Part shown: positions 1-7,466 of the stretch, in pieces
How positions within the stretch are numbered: position 1 is the first letter of the stretch
Layout of the letters: the number at the start of each line of letters is the position of its first letter
Assembly (NCBI GenBank): GCA_026770585.1
Contig: MU646420.1
Location: forward strand, 79,169 to 96,425
Direction: 5' to 3'
Origin: Baffinella frigidus
Taxonomy: Eukaryota; Cryptophyceae; Cryptomonadales; Baffinellaceae
DNA length: 17,257 bases
Notes under the pieces: model-generated
Told to the model about the DNA's origin: nothing
Databases searched by the model: none
What the model saw: the letters and a program-made list of their open reading frames with translations, nothing else
Position numbers and translations under genes: made by a program

Positions 1-9
1 GGGGGGGAC

Positions 10-684
10 CTCGAGCTTGTAGCCAATCTCCTCGAGAGCCTCCTTGTAGGGCTTCTCGAGGTCGAGGTTCATGAGGGAGTTGAGGAGCGAGCGGCCCATG
101 AGGAACTCGAGGGAGAGGTAGTAGACGCGCTTCGGGTCCTCCTTGAGGTAGTGCGCCTTGGTGTCGCGGAGGGACTCGACAAGGTGGTCGCGCACCGAGA
201 GGGCCACAGCCTGGTACGCGGTGCCGTCGTCGAAGTTGTAGCGGTCAGTGGCGAGCGTGTGCTCGGCGTGGTGGACGACCGACCTGCGAAAAAACACGGG
301 GTGCGTCAGATTCCGCGCGCGGGGCCAGGGTCCTGGCAAAAAGATCCGATGGGACGTACTAAACTTGCTTCTAGCTGGGGGGGGGGCGGGGGCTTACTTC
401 TGGATGGAGAGCTTGTCAGCGGGCTTGTACTGCTGGGAGAGCGACCAGATCTTGTTCTTCTTAGGGTCCGAGGTGGGCGGCCCCGGGCGCTTCACGTTCG
501 GGTTCGAGATGTCCTGCTGCGACGCCGAGCGGGTCATGCTGATCTCGACACCGCCGCGGAGGCGCATGTTGCCGAGCGAGGCCGAGCCAGGCGCCGGGAG
601 GGCAGCGCTGGCGCTACAGACCATGGCCGCCGCGACCAGGGCCGCGTAGCCCATGCGGGTCACCCCGTAAGGAGACGCCAGCAT
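10..684 (-). CDS. alpha-glucan phosphorylase, N-terminal part (partial gene, two exons)
   Basis: Releases glucose-1-phosphate from alpha-1,4-glucan (GT35 family). Exon 1 is 684-398 and exon 2 is 283-10; the intron at 397-284 has donor GTAAGC and acceptor GCAG. Exon 1 ends two bases into a Lys codon that the first base of exon 2 completes, giving 187 codons. Residues 11-30 form a hydrophobic signal peptide ending in SASAA, followed by a transit-like stretch with MRLRGG. Exon 2 matches the family's N-terminal region: RYNFDDGTAYQAVALSVRD, then PKRVYYLSLEFLMGRSL, and GYKLE at the end. I stop at 10 because the next bases, GTCCCC, read V-P-P, unlike the family, and probably begin the next intron. 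The catalytic domain and pyridoxal-phosphate lysine lie off the left edge. Either Met1 or Met11 could be the start; both keep the signal peptide. Secretory entry suggests periplastid or plastid targeting in a complex alga (inference). Confidence 0.88.
284..397 (-). other. intron 1 of the phosphorylase gene
   Basis: This 114-bp GT-AG intron restores the reading frame between the presequence exon and the conserved phosphorylase exon. A G-rich run on the plus strand at about 377-392 makes the RNA C-rich just after the donor. Confidence 0.85.
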
Positions 685-1479
685 CCTTGATACGTCTAGC
701 GAATCGGCCGATGGGGCGCGGGTCGTATTTTGAGGAGGAAGGATTTGGTGGAGGGAGGTATTCCGCTCTGTCTTTTTGAGCCGTTATCCCGCGACTTTCG
801 ATTTTTTCAGGGAGAATGTGTCAACTTAAAGTTGGAATTGCGGGGCAATGGCTCCAAGTACGGGTCTGGAATAGCCCCTCCAAGAATCACGCATGCACGT
901 GAAAATAAATCATTTAAATTCACGTGTTTCAGTCATTGTGAAGGATCATGCAAGGATCATTAAACATTGTCACGTCCTCAACACGTCCTCTCTCACGTCC
1001 ATTTACTCTTGTTCGCAGATCAACTACATCATCCATCACTATGATCTGACTGAGACCTAAAGGACCAAACAGGGGACCTTGAGGTGGGGGTAGACACCAT
1101 CGAAGGGCTTTTTCTCACCATGCAATGTGGGGGCCTAGGTGGTGGAGGGGATTTCTACTTTCCTTGCCTGGCCTGCAAGGAGAGTGGTTCACACATTTTT
1201 GCCCCACCTGCCATCCGCTCGAAGGAACGTGCACGGGGGCAACTGTGTATGGAATAGGCAGAGGCCCTCACACAACGGGGTGCTCTGCGGGGAGCCATCG
1301 GGGGACTGGGCTTCCTTATGGATTTCTGCCTCTGATGGACTTCCCCAATATGGGTAGTGGCAGTTTCTTGGGTAGGAAAATGCTAGTGCATTTCCCAGAT
1401 ATTTTTCTATCCTCGCCTCAATTCTTGCACCGTGCATTTCACTTTCGAATAAAGTCAATAAGTGTCAATAAGTGTATCG
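685..1479. other. intergenic region, no supported gene
   Basis: This is the 5' flank of the leftward phosphorylase gene. Open frames here (for example 730-963 and 1125-1547, plus) have no recognisable motif and no exon-like company. The only other structure is short repetition: CACGTCC three times at 970-1000 and GTCAATAA twice just left of the next element. Confidence 0.5.
897..926. promoter_or_regulatory. imperfect palindrome with two CACGTG boxes upstream of the phosphorylase gene
   Basis: CACGTGAA at 897-904 and TTCACGTG at 919-926 form inverted arms around an A/T-rich centre, and pairing continues with mismatches. The site is about 210 bp upstream of the phosphorylase ATG. CACGTG is the G-box/E-box core recognised by bZIP and bHLH factors in plants and animals; a regulatory role here is inference. 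Confidence 0.3.
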
Positions 1480-1924
1480 CAGGGCTGGGAACTCAACTTA
1501 TCGTTGTTGAGTTGAGCCAGTACGAGTTCGTTGTTGAGTTGAGCTGAGTTGAGCCAATTCCATGGTTTTGAGAATCTTTGTTCAGTTGAGTTGAGCACTC
1601 AGCTCAACAAGGCTCATTAGGCTCAATAAGAATTCGGTGCCAAAAGTCGGCCCCTGCAATTTTGGTACCAGGATTTTCAACCAAATCGTTTTTGGTAAGC
1701 CGAAAATTTCAGAAATACCGTACAACTTGGACACGACGACGCCATTTTTGGCTGTGCTCATTAAGGCTCGTTTAATATCATTGGCTCAACTCATCCTTGT
1801 TGAGTTGAGCTGAGTTGAGCCGACCTGAGCTGGGGAGTTCTTGTTGAGTTGAGCCGGCTCATTGGCTCAACTCAACACATTGTTGACCTTTATTGAACCG
1901 TCGCTTAATGAGTTCCCAGCCCTG
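1480..1924. mobile_element. hAT-like non-autonomous transposon (MITE), 445 bp
   Basis: The ends are perfect 16-bp terminal inverted repeats, CAGGGCTGGGAACTCA at 1480-1495 and its complement at 1909-1924. The interior has no coding capacity. It is filled with many copies of TTGTTGAGTTGAGC-like words in both orientations, like the subterminal binding-site repeats of hAT elements. The CAGGG start also suits hAT. I could not see a convincing 8-bp target-site duplication, so this is either an old insertion or a different superfamily. Confidence 0.7.
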
Positions 1925-1935
1925 ACTACATGTTT

Positions 1936-1957
1936 TGATCTTCGTATACGAAGATCA
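1936..1957. repeat. 22-bp perfect palindrome
   Basis: The half-site TGATCTTCGTA is followed immediately by its exact reverse complement, with no spacer. It lies 11 bp outside the hAT-like element. It could be a cruciform or a dimeric protein site; nothing else identifies it. Confidence 0.5.
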
Positions 1958-2735
1958 GTATATACTGTTGCTTACTCGGTGATATATGACTCTGGGTAGG
2001 TGACTCTCTAGAGCATCTTTCTGCTCTCGCGTGTCGCCTCCACCCCAACCAAGACCTTCCACGGCCACCACTCTGAGAACTGCATCCTGTCCGGCGCACT
2101 CAGCCGCAATCCCCATGCGTTGCTGACTTCGCAATGCACATGACAACTTCTCAAGATCCTGTAGGTCCTCAAGAGTGAGGTGGGCGTGGCCTTCGATGTG
2201 AGTGTAAATAAAAGCACCAAAGCACCAAAGGTCCTTGCGGACACCTGAACTCTACGTAAGGGCGTGTCGTTGACATATGTTGGGAGAAATTAAAACCTAA
2301 AGGACCTAAAGGACTGGGTTTGTAGAAAGGCCATGCATCCAGCAAAAACCCTCGAGTCGCTACTCCCCGAGGACTTACTAGCGTGCACAAAATCAAAAAT
2401 AGATCAGACACCCTCTTCCATTTCAATTTAGTTTCGGAACAAGACAGAATCTGTCCCGCTATCTTAGCCTTCCGACGCCGAAGACAAGGGTGTTCATGCT
2501 ATTGTAGGCATACAATGATGCTATCTTACGCCTTTTTATCTGGACAGGTTCTGGTATGTTCCGAGATGAAAAAATAAATGCAAAGCCTTGAAACGCAAGG
2601 AGTTATGCAACTCGCGGCTCAGTTCGCCAACTCCGGATCTCGCTGCTCCCCATGAATGTATTCTGATAATCACCTCCTCCTTTTTGTGACCCGAAACGAA
2701 CAACACCCCTAAACTCATAATTCTATCAACTGTAG
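1958..2735. other. intergenic region with parts of a dispersed repeat, no supported gene
   Basis: At 2196-2235 a CGATGTGAGTGTAA word and repeated AAAGCACCA words match 6382-6415. At 2278-2315 the words TTGGGAG and CCTAAAGGACC resemble the repeat family clearer at 6271-6320 and 6581-6635. No open frame here has a recognisable domain. Confidence 0.4.
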
Positions 2736-2942
2736 CAGATCTCTCACAGATTATGCAAACCCGACGCCGCGCTGGTGTCTCACACTATCCTCAAAATGTA
2801 CCAACATCTTACTGAGGACCCTCAAGCCTCAATTGCTCGTATGGTCCCTGGCCAAATTATCGAGGCCTTCTGCCAACCATGTGAGCCAGGCGATGAGCCT
2901 CGGTGGTTGACTAATGAAGCTTTCTTTGGTTCCACTTGCATG
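2736..2942 (+). CDS. 69-codon open segment, possible orphan exon of unknown function
   Basis: The frame is open from just after a TAG at 2733 to a TAG at 2943. Its only internal ATG that gives a useful ORF (2796) leaves 49 codons. The composition looks protein-like (for example GQIIEAFCQPCEPGDEPRWL, with two Cys in CQPC). A possible acceptor, CTCACAG, lies at 2743-2749 and possible donors GTAGGT/GTATAG lie at about 2942-2951. I recognise no family. It may be an internal exon of an undetected gene, a transposon remnant, or chance. Confidence 0.25.
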
Positions 2943-3021
2943 TAGGTATAGCCTATCCCTCAAGTGGCTAGTAGGCGCAAACGCCCTACCATAGGGCCCT
3001 AGGAGCTGCCTAGGACCTCCC

Positions 3022-3041
3022 GGCGGTCAAATGTGACCGCC
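3022..3041. repeat. short hairpin
   Basis: GGCGGTCA and TGACCGCC are perfect 8-bp arms around a 4-base loop. No poly-T tract follows, so it is not a bacterial-type terminator. Function unknown. Confidence 0.3.
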
Positions 3042-3530
3042 TCGCCAGTTAAGGATAGGGATAAACCCCATGTAGGCACTAGCCGGTGTGACTTTTCCTG
3101 GATTTTATCCCCAAACTCGACGCAGCGATCTTGATGCGATCCTAAGGGAAGCAGGGCCTTCCTGCAAGATAAGTTTCAGTGTCCGCCTATGGTGGGAGGC
3201 TGTCTCCTTGAGCGGGGATGGGGCCCAGGGGGGGGAGGGAAGGGTTCAGAGAGGTCGGTGATTTGTTGCCGAACAACCAGCGTCAGCACCACACATGCAT
3301 TCCGCATTGTGCTACATACTGTAACCCGTGTCGGCCGCTCTTACGAGCTTTTGCCGCTCTTTCGAGCTTTTTCCGAACCCGTACGGACGGGTTCATAGTT
3401 GTCAGAAAGAAAAAGAAGATGAAGTGACTCTGTTGCATACGTGTTTTGTTTCTTTCTAGCCGTTTGTGCTGTGTTCCTTTCCGCTGATTGAGAGATCCTC
3501 GGCTTCTAGGGAAAGTAATTCCATTCAGCA
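3042..3530. other. intergenic region, no supported gene
   Basis: It contains one member of the GTCCGCCTATGGTGGGAG repeat family at 3177-3200 and a purine-rich AGAAAGAAAAAGAAGATG stretch near 3405. Open frames at 3189-3427 show no recognisable motif. Confidence 0.4.
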
Positions 3531-3656
3531 GGTTTAGGGTCTAGGGTTTAGGGTTTAGGGTTTAGGGTTTAGGTTTTAGGGTTGAGGGTTGAGGGTTGAT
3601 GGTTGAGGGTTGAGGGTTAGGATTTAGGGTTTAGGGTTTAGATTCGGGTTTATTGT

Positions 3657-3688
<32 letters not shown>

Positions 3689-4383
3689 GGTTTAGGGTTA
3701 AGGGTGTAGGGTTTAGGGTTTAGGGTTTAGGGTTTAGGGTTCAGGGTTCAGGGTTCAGGGTTAACGGTTTAGAGTTTAGGATTTAGGTTTCAGAATTTTT
3801 AAAAGTTGTAGGGTTTGGGGTTTAGGGTTTAGGGTTTGGGATTTGGGGTTTAGGGCTTAGGGCTTAGGGTTTAGGGTTTAGGGTTTAGGAGTTTAAGGCT
3901 GATTATTGAGAGTTGAGGATTGAGGGTTGATGGTTGAGGGTTGAGGGTTGAGGGTTTTAAGGGTTGAGAGGTTGAGGGGTTGAGGGTTGAAAGGGTTGAG
4001 GGTTGAAGGTTAAAGGTTTATGGTTCAGGACTGAGGGTTTGGGTTTCAGGGTTCAAGGTTTAGGGTTTAGAGTTTAGCATGTAGAGTTCAAAGTTTTGGG
4101 GTTGGGTTTAGGGTTTAGGGTCCAGGCCTTCCTGGATTTTGGATTTTGGGTGTTAAGGGTTTTGAGTTCAGGGTTCAGGGTTTCAGGGTTTAGAGTTTGG
4201 GCTTAGAGTTTAGGGTTTAGGGTTTAGGTTTGAGGGATGATGGTTTAGGTGTCAGGTTTGAGGTTTGAGGGTTGAGGAGTCAGGGGTTATTAGAGTTGAG
4301 TGTTGGGGGTTGAGGTTGGAGGTTTGAGGTTTGAGGTTTTGAGGTTTGAGGTTTGAGATTTGAGGTTTGAGGTTTGAGGGTTG
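3531..4383 (+). repeat. degenerate telomere-like array, TTTAGGG family (part 1)
   Basis: This is a long run of 7-bp units, G-rich on the plus strand. TTTAGGG dominates, with blocks of TTGAGGG and TTCAGGG and many indels. TTTAGGG is the telomeric repeat of plants and many algae. The array is too degenerate and too far inside flanking genes to be a working chromosome end, so it is interstitial or subtelomeric. Many GGG runs could form G-quadruplexes. Confidence 0.9.
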
Positions 4384-4860
4384 ATCAGAGGAGGCCCAAA
4401 AGTCGACTGTCCGTAAATTTGACGGGCATTGAAAAAAATGGCCGGGGGCTGGCCGGGGCGCGCCGCCTGGCCGCGCCCACAGAGCTCCTCGCTCCTTGCT
4501 TCTTCGTGGAAACCCCTAGGCCCAACCCACAGCTGTGAGATGCGCCGGTCTCTGCACGCAGCTGCGGCGATCCGCGCGTGTCAGCCCCACTGGTCGCAGC
4601 TGGAGGCCAGAATCCCGGACGAGGGGGCTTAGCTCTGGGGCTGCCGCTATCGCATGGCCTCGAGCGCGGTGCCATCTTGGAGCTGTGCATCATGTGGTCA
4701 GGACTCTCGAAACAGAGTTTTGATATCTGCTCTGGGCTATCAGCAAAGGGCTGGGAGCGGCGCGCCTCCTCCCCGCCATGAAAAGGGTTGATTTCTGCCG
4801 AACTCTGCCCACAAGATTTTGTCAGCCTTTGAGTTGAGTCTTCACTGAGTTGCCGGTTAA
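4384..4860. other. GC-rich unique island inside the telomere-like array
   Basis: About 480 bp of non-repetitive, GC-rich sequence replaces the repeat on both sides. A 172-codon frame on the minus strand (4385-4903) crosses it, but its N-terminal part is translated telomere repeat and the rest is low-complexity R/S/P-rich sequence with no motif. I see no terminal inverted repeats, tRNA boxes or snRNA motifs. GGGTTGAT occurs at both borders, which may just be the repeat itself. Confidence 0.45.
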
Positions 4861-5767
4861 GGGTGGAGGTTTGATGTTTCAGGGTCGAGGGTTTCAGAGT
4901 CAAGAGTTTGGATTTAGGGTTTAGAGTTTAGGGTTTAGGATTTAGAATTTAGAGATTAGGGTTGAGGATTGAGGGTTTAGGTTTGATGGTTTAGGGTTTA
5001 GGGTTTGGGGTTTAGGGTTGAGTATTTGGGGGTTGGGATTTAGGGTTTGGGGTTTGTGGTTTGTGGTTTCAGATATAGGGTTTAGGTTTTAGGGTTTAGG
5101 TTTTAGGGTTTAGGGTTTGGGGTTTAGGGTTTAGGGTACAGGGTTCAGGGTTTAGGGTTCAGGGTTTAGGGGTTAGGGTTTAGGGTTTAGGGTTCAGGGT
5201 TGAGTGTTCAGTATTTAGTGTTTAGTGTTTGGGGTTTGGGGTTTGGGTTTTGGGGTTTGGGGTCTCAGATATGGGGTTTAGCACAGATATGGGGTTTAGA
5301 ATATAGGGTTTAGGTTTTAGGGTTGAGGGTTGACGGTTGGGGGTTGAGGGTGTATGGTTCAGGGTTTAGGGTTTAGGGTTTAGGGTTTAGGTTTTAGGGT
5401 TTATGGCTTAGGTTTTAGGGTTTATGGTTTAGGGTTTGGGGTTTATTGTTTGGGGTTTAGGGTTTATTGTTTGGGGTTTAGGGTTCAGGTTTCAGGGTTT
5501 AGGGTTTAGGGTTTAGGGTTTAGGGTTTAGGGTTTAGGGTGTAGGGTTTAGGTTTTTGGGTTCAGGGTTCAGGGTTTAGGTTTTAGGGTGCAGGGATTAG
5601 GTTTTAGGTTTTAGGGTTCAGGGTTTAGGGTTTAGGGTTTAGGGTTTAGGGTTTAGGGTTTAGGGTTTAGGGTTTACGGTTTAGGGTTTGGGGTTGAGGC
5701 TTCAGGGTTTAGGGTTTAGGGTTTAGCGCTAGGGGGTAAGGTTTAGGGTGTAGGGTTGAGGGGTTCA
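4861..5767 (+). repeat. degenerate telomere-like array, TTTAGGG family (part 2)
   Basis: The array continues in the same orientation and with the same variant mix as the part left of the island. It has several perfect stretches, the longest near 5501-5540 and 5621-5675. TTTGGGG variants are frequent around 5220-5270. Confidence 0.9.
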
Positions 5768-6023
5768 GCTTGATAGGCTGCGGCACTCTGCAGCACGCCA
5801 CGGACAGCGAAAGATCCTCCACTGAGCAGTAAAGAGATATCTCGCATATGATCACGTATGTGAGCTTGATAAGTCGATGCGGTTTCTCGAATACGAACTT
5901 AGATATTTTATTGTTTGATACCTAGGTATTTTGGAATTCCGTCGGCTCCTAGGATGGTTCGTGCTATGCTGTTGGAGGTATGTCATGCTTGAAACCAAGC
6001 CGGGTGATAATGGGGAAAGGGTT

Positions 6024-6065
6024 GCTGTCCGCCTATGCTGGGAGTTCTCAAACCTCAAGGTTCTA
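6024..6065 (+). repeat. dispersed repeat family member
   Basis: Carries GTCCGCCTATGCTGGGAG followed by a TCTCAAACCTCAAGG tail, diverged from the copies at 6271-6320 and 6581-6635. Confidence 0.4.
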
Positions 6066-6169
6066 AAAGTAAACATAAAGCGCTGGATTGTTTCCCGTCA
6101 GTGGGTATCTCCGTGTCCCTGTAGAGCACCTGTACGTGCCAAGACGGTTGCAAAGTCGTGAACAAGAAG

Positions 6170-6223
6170 TTTTCACGGACCCCTCGACGATTTTACTTTT
6201 CACGGATCCCTCGACGATTTTAC
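6170..6223 (+). repeat. 27-bp tandem duplication
   Basis: Two adjacent 27-bp units begin TTTTCACGGA and end CGACGATTTTAC, with one difference between them. Confidence 0.85.
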
Positions 6224-6270
6224 ATGTACGTCTCCACATGGCTTTTGCGAAACCTACGCGGTTGGGATCC

Positions 6271-6320
6271 GTTGGGTCCTTTAGGTTGTTCGAGCTCCCA
6301 CCATAGGCGGACACTGGAGC
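6271..6320 (-). repeat. dispersed repeat family member (minus orientation)
   Basis: Read on the minus strand it runs CAGTGTCCGCCTATGGTGGG, then AGCTCGAACAACCTAAAGGA. It is an inverted partner of the copy at 6581-6635, with about 260 bp between. Confidence 0.55.
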
Positions 6321-6334
6321 TGGTTCTGCAGGAC

Positions 6335-6470
6335 GGCCCTGCTTTGTTTCGGGTCACATCATGGTAGGGATGAGTGAGATGCGATGTGAGTGTAATACAA
6401 AGCACCAAAGCGCCAACACCTTCTCGGAGGTGCTTGCGCTTGAAGTGGAGGATGGCCCTGCTTTGTTTCA
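6335..6470 (+). repeat. diverged direct repeat of a GGCCCTGCTTTGTTTC block
   Basis: GGCCCTGCTTTGTTTC occurs at about 6335 and again at about 6453. Between them lies the GATGTGAGTGTAA / AAAGCACCA module shared with 2196-2235. This appears to be nested repeat debris. Confidence 0.4.
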
Positions 6471-6580
6471 ATTCCGGAGGAACACATCTTTGGTTGTAGC
6501 ATCCTTGAGCATCCAAATTGAGCACGGTTGCAGCATTTTTCAAGAACCCCTTTGAAGCATGGCCTTTCTACAGAACAAGT

Positions 6581-6635
6581 TCCGGCGTCCGCCTATGAGG
6601 GGAGCTCGAAGAACCTGAAAGACCTAAAGGATTCA
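6581..6635 (+). repeat. dispersed repeat family member
   Basis: Carries GTCCGCCTATGAGGGGAGCT followed by CGAAGAACCTGAAAGACC and AAAGGATTC. It matches 6271-6320 in inverted orientation and 3177-3200 in part. Confidence 0.5.
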
Positions 6636-6925
6636 CACATCCTTAATCGGGCCCAGGTACTGGATGGGGCCGACAATCATTGGGCATCGCTGAAATTTGA
6701 CAGATGCGAGTTTATTGATTACACGACCAGCCTCACCATCTGGATTTCTTTCACACACTACTCGTTGTTGCAACGGAGACGAAGGCGCGAACACCCCGAC
6801 TCCAGGAAAAAGGCTCATCGCGCGTGCGATGCCTTTCCCGGAGGGTTGGTTCTCTTCATGGCAGCTGCGATGGCCTTTCTGGAATCCAGATGGGCTTGAT
6901 GGTCCTCCGAGACGCGGCGTTCTGG

Positions 6926-6968
6926 GCTCGTCCATTCCTCCGGTTCTTCGCTCGTCCATTCCTCCGGA
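6926..6968 (+). repeat. 24-bp tandem duplication
   Basis: GCTCGTCCATTCCTCCGG occurs twice with a 24-bp period. It underlies the repeated peptide words in the open frames here and argues against those frames being genes. Confidence 0.6.
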
Positions 6969-7077
6969 AGGAGCTCACCCGGCACCACACGCGCTCTATC
7001 TGCAGCGCTCGCTCCGCAACCCATCGCTTTGCTCCTTTGGCAAAATCACCTCACCGGTTCTTCCGAGTATGAATTTG

Positions 7078-7169
7078 GTGAGTAGTTTGTGAGACTTATA
7101 TGAGAAACTGGGGGAATAGCTTGGGGATAGAGTTTGACCAGAATGAATCTTTGACCAGTTTTTTTTCAG
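7078..7169 (+). other. possible 5'-leader intron
   Basis: Donor GTGAGT follows ATGAATTTG, and the acceptor is a run of eight T followed by CAG. The sequence after the acceptor meets an in-frame stop relative to that upstream ATG, so any such intron would be in the untranslated leader. The canonical donor stands out against the weak donors inside the gene. Confidence 0.35.
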
Positions 7170-7250
7170 CTCAGAGGATTTGCAGAGGGCTGCTTCCCCG
7201 TTCAATCTTACTAGACTCCTTCAGGTCAGGCTTGACGAGGAAAGAAGAAG

Positions 7251-7466
7251 ATGTGGGAAGGAGCGCGGGCGGTCGCGCGGTTCCTCCTCCCGCTCCTTGT
7301 CGTCGCTTCGTTCCTGTTGTCCCTGGACGCAGCGGCAGCTGATGAGGGGGGCGAGGCTGCTGCCGTGCAGACGCTCTTTGACGTGAGCGACAGCCTGAAG
7401 GCCGCGGTCACTGCGGGAGACGAGGCGTTGGCGAGGGAGCTGCGTACGACTATCAAGGGAATCCAG
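7251..7466 (+). CDS. exon 1: signal peptide and first UVR-like repeat
   Basis: 72 codons, ending phase 0 at CAG before donor GTTTTA. RFLLPLLVVASFLLSL is the hydrophobic core and DAAAAD the likely cleavage region. LKAAVTAGDEALARELRTTI is a weak UVR-like helix pair. A second GGCAG|GTT donor at 7485 would lengthen the exon and break frame with exon 2, so I prefer 7466. Confidence 0.75.

Larger units (their letters stand above)
5768..7250. other. intergenic region upstream of the glycosyltransferase gene
   Basis: Repeat debris fills most of it (listed separately) and no open frame is convincing. The last 200 bp should hold the promoter and 5' leader of the gene starting at 7251. A good intron signal, GTGAGT at 7078 to a T-run plus CAG ending at 7169, would make a 92-bp leader intron; no clear TATA box is visible. 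Confidence 0.4.

Noticed and set aside
377-392. G-run in the phosphorylase intron as an assembly error
   Set aside because: Possible for homopolymer length, but it lies inside the intron and does not affect the reading frame.
151-690. 179-codon plus-strand frame
   Set aside because: Antisense to the phosphorylase exons and kept open by their GC-rich codons.
4385-4903. 172-codon frame on the minus strand
   Set aside because: The longest continuous minus frame near the array, but its N-terminal part is translated telomere repeat and the rest is R/S/P-rich with no motif; GC-rich sequence keeps many frames open.
3531-5767. CRISPR-like regular repeats
   Set aside because: 7-bp telomere-type units without spacers; eukaryotic context.
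6697-7092. 131-codon frame just upstream of the glycosyltransferase gene
   Set aside because: Contains the 24-bp tandem repeat as repeated peptide, overlaps frames on both strands and shows no motif.
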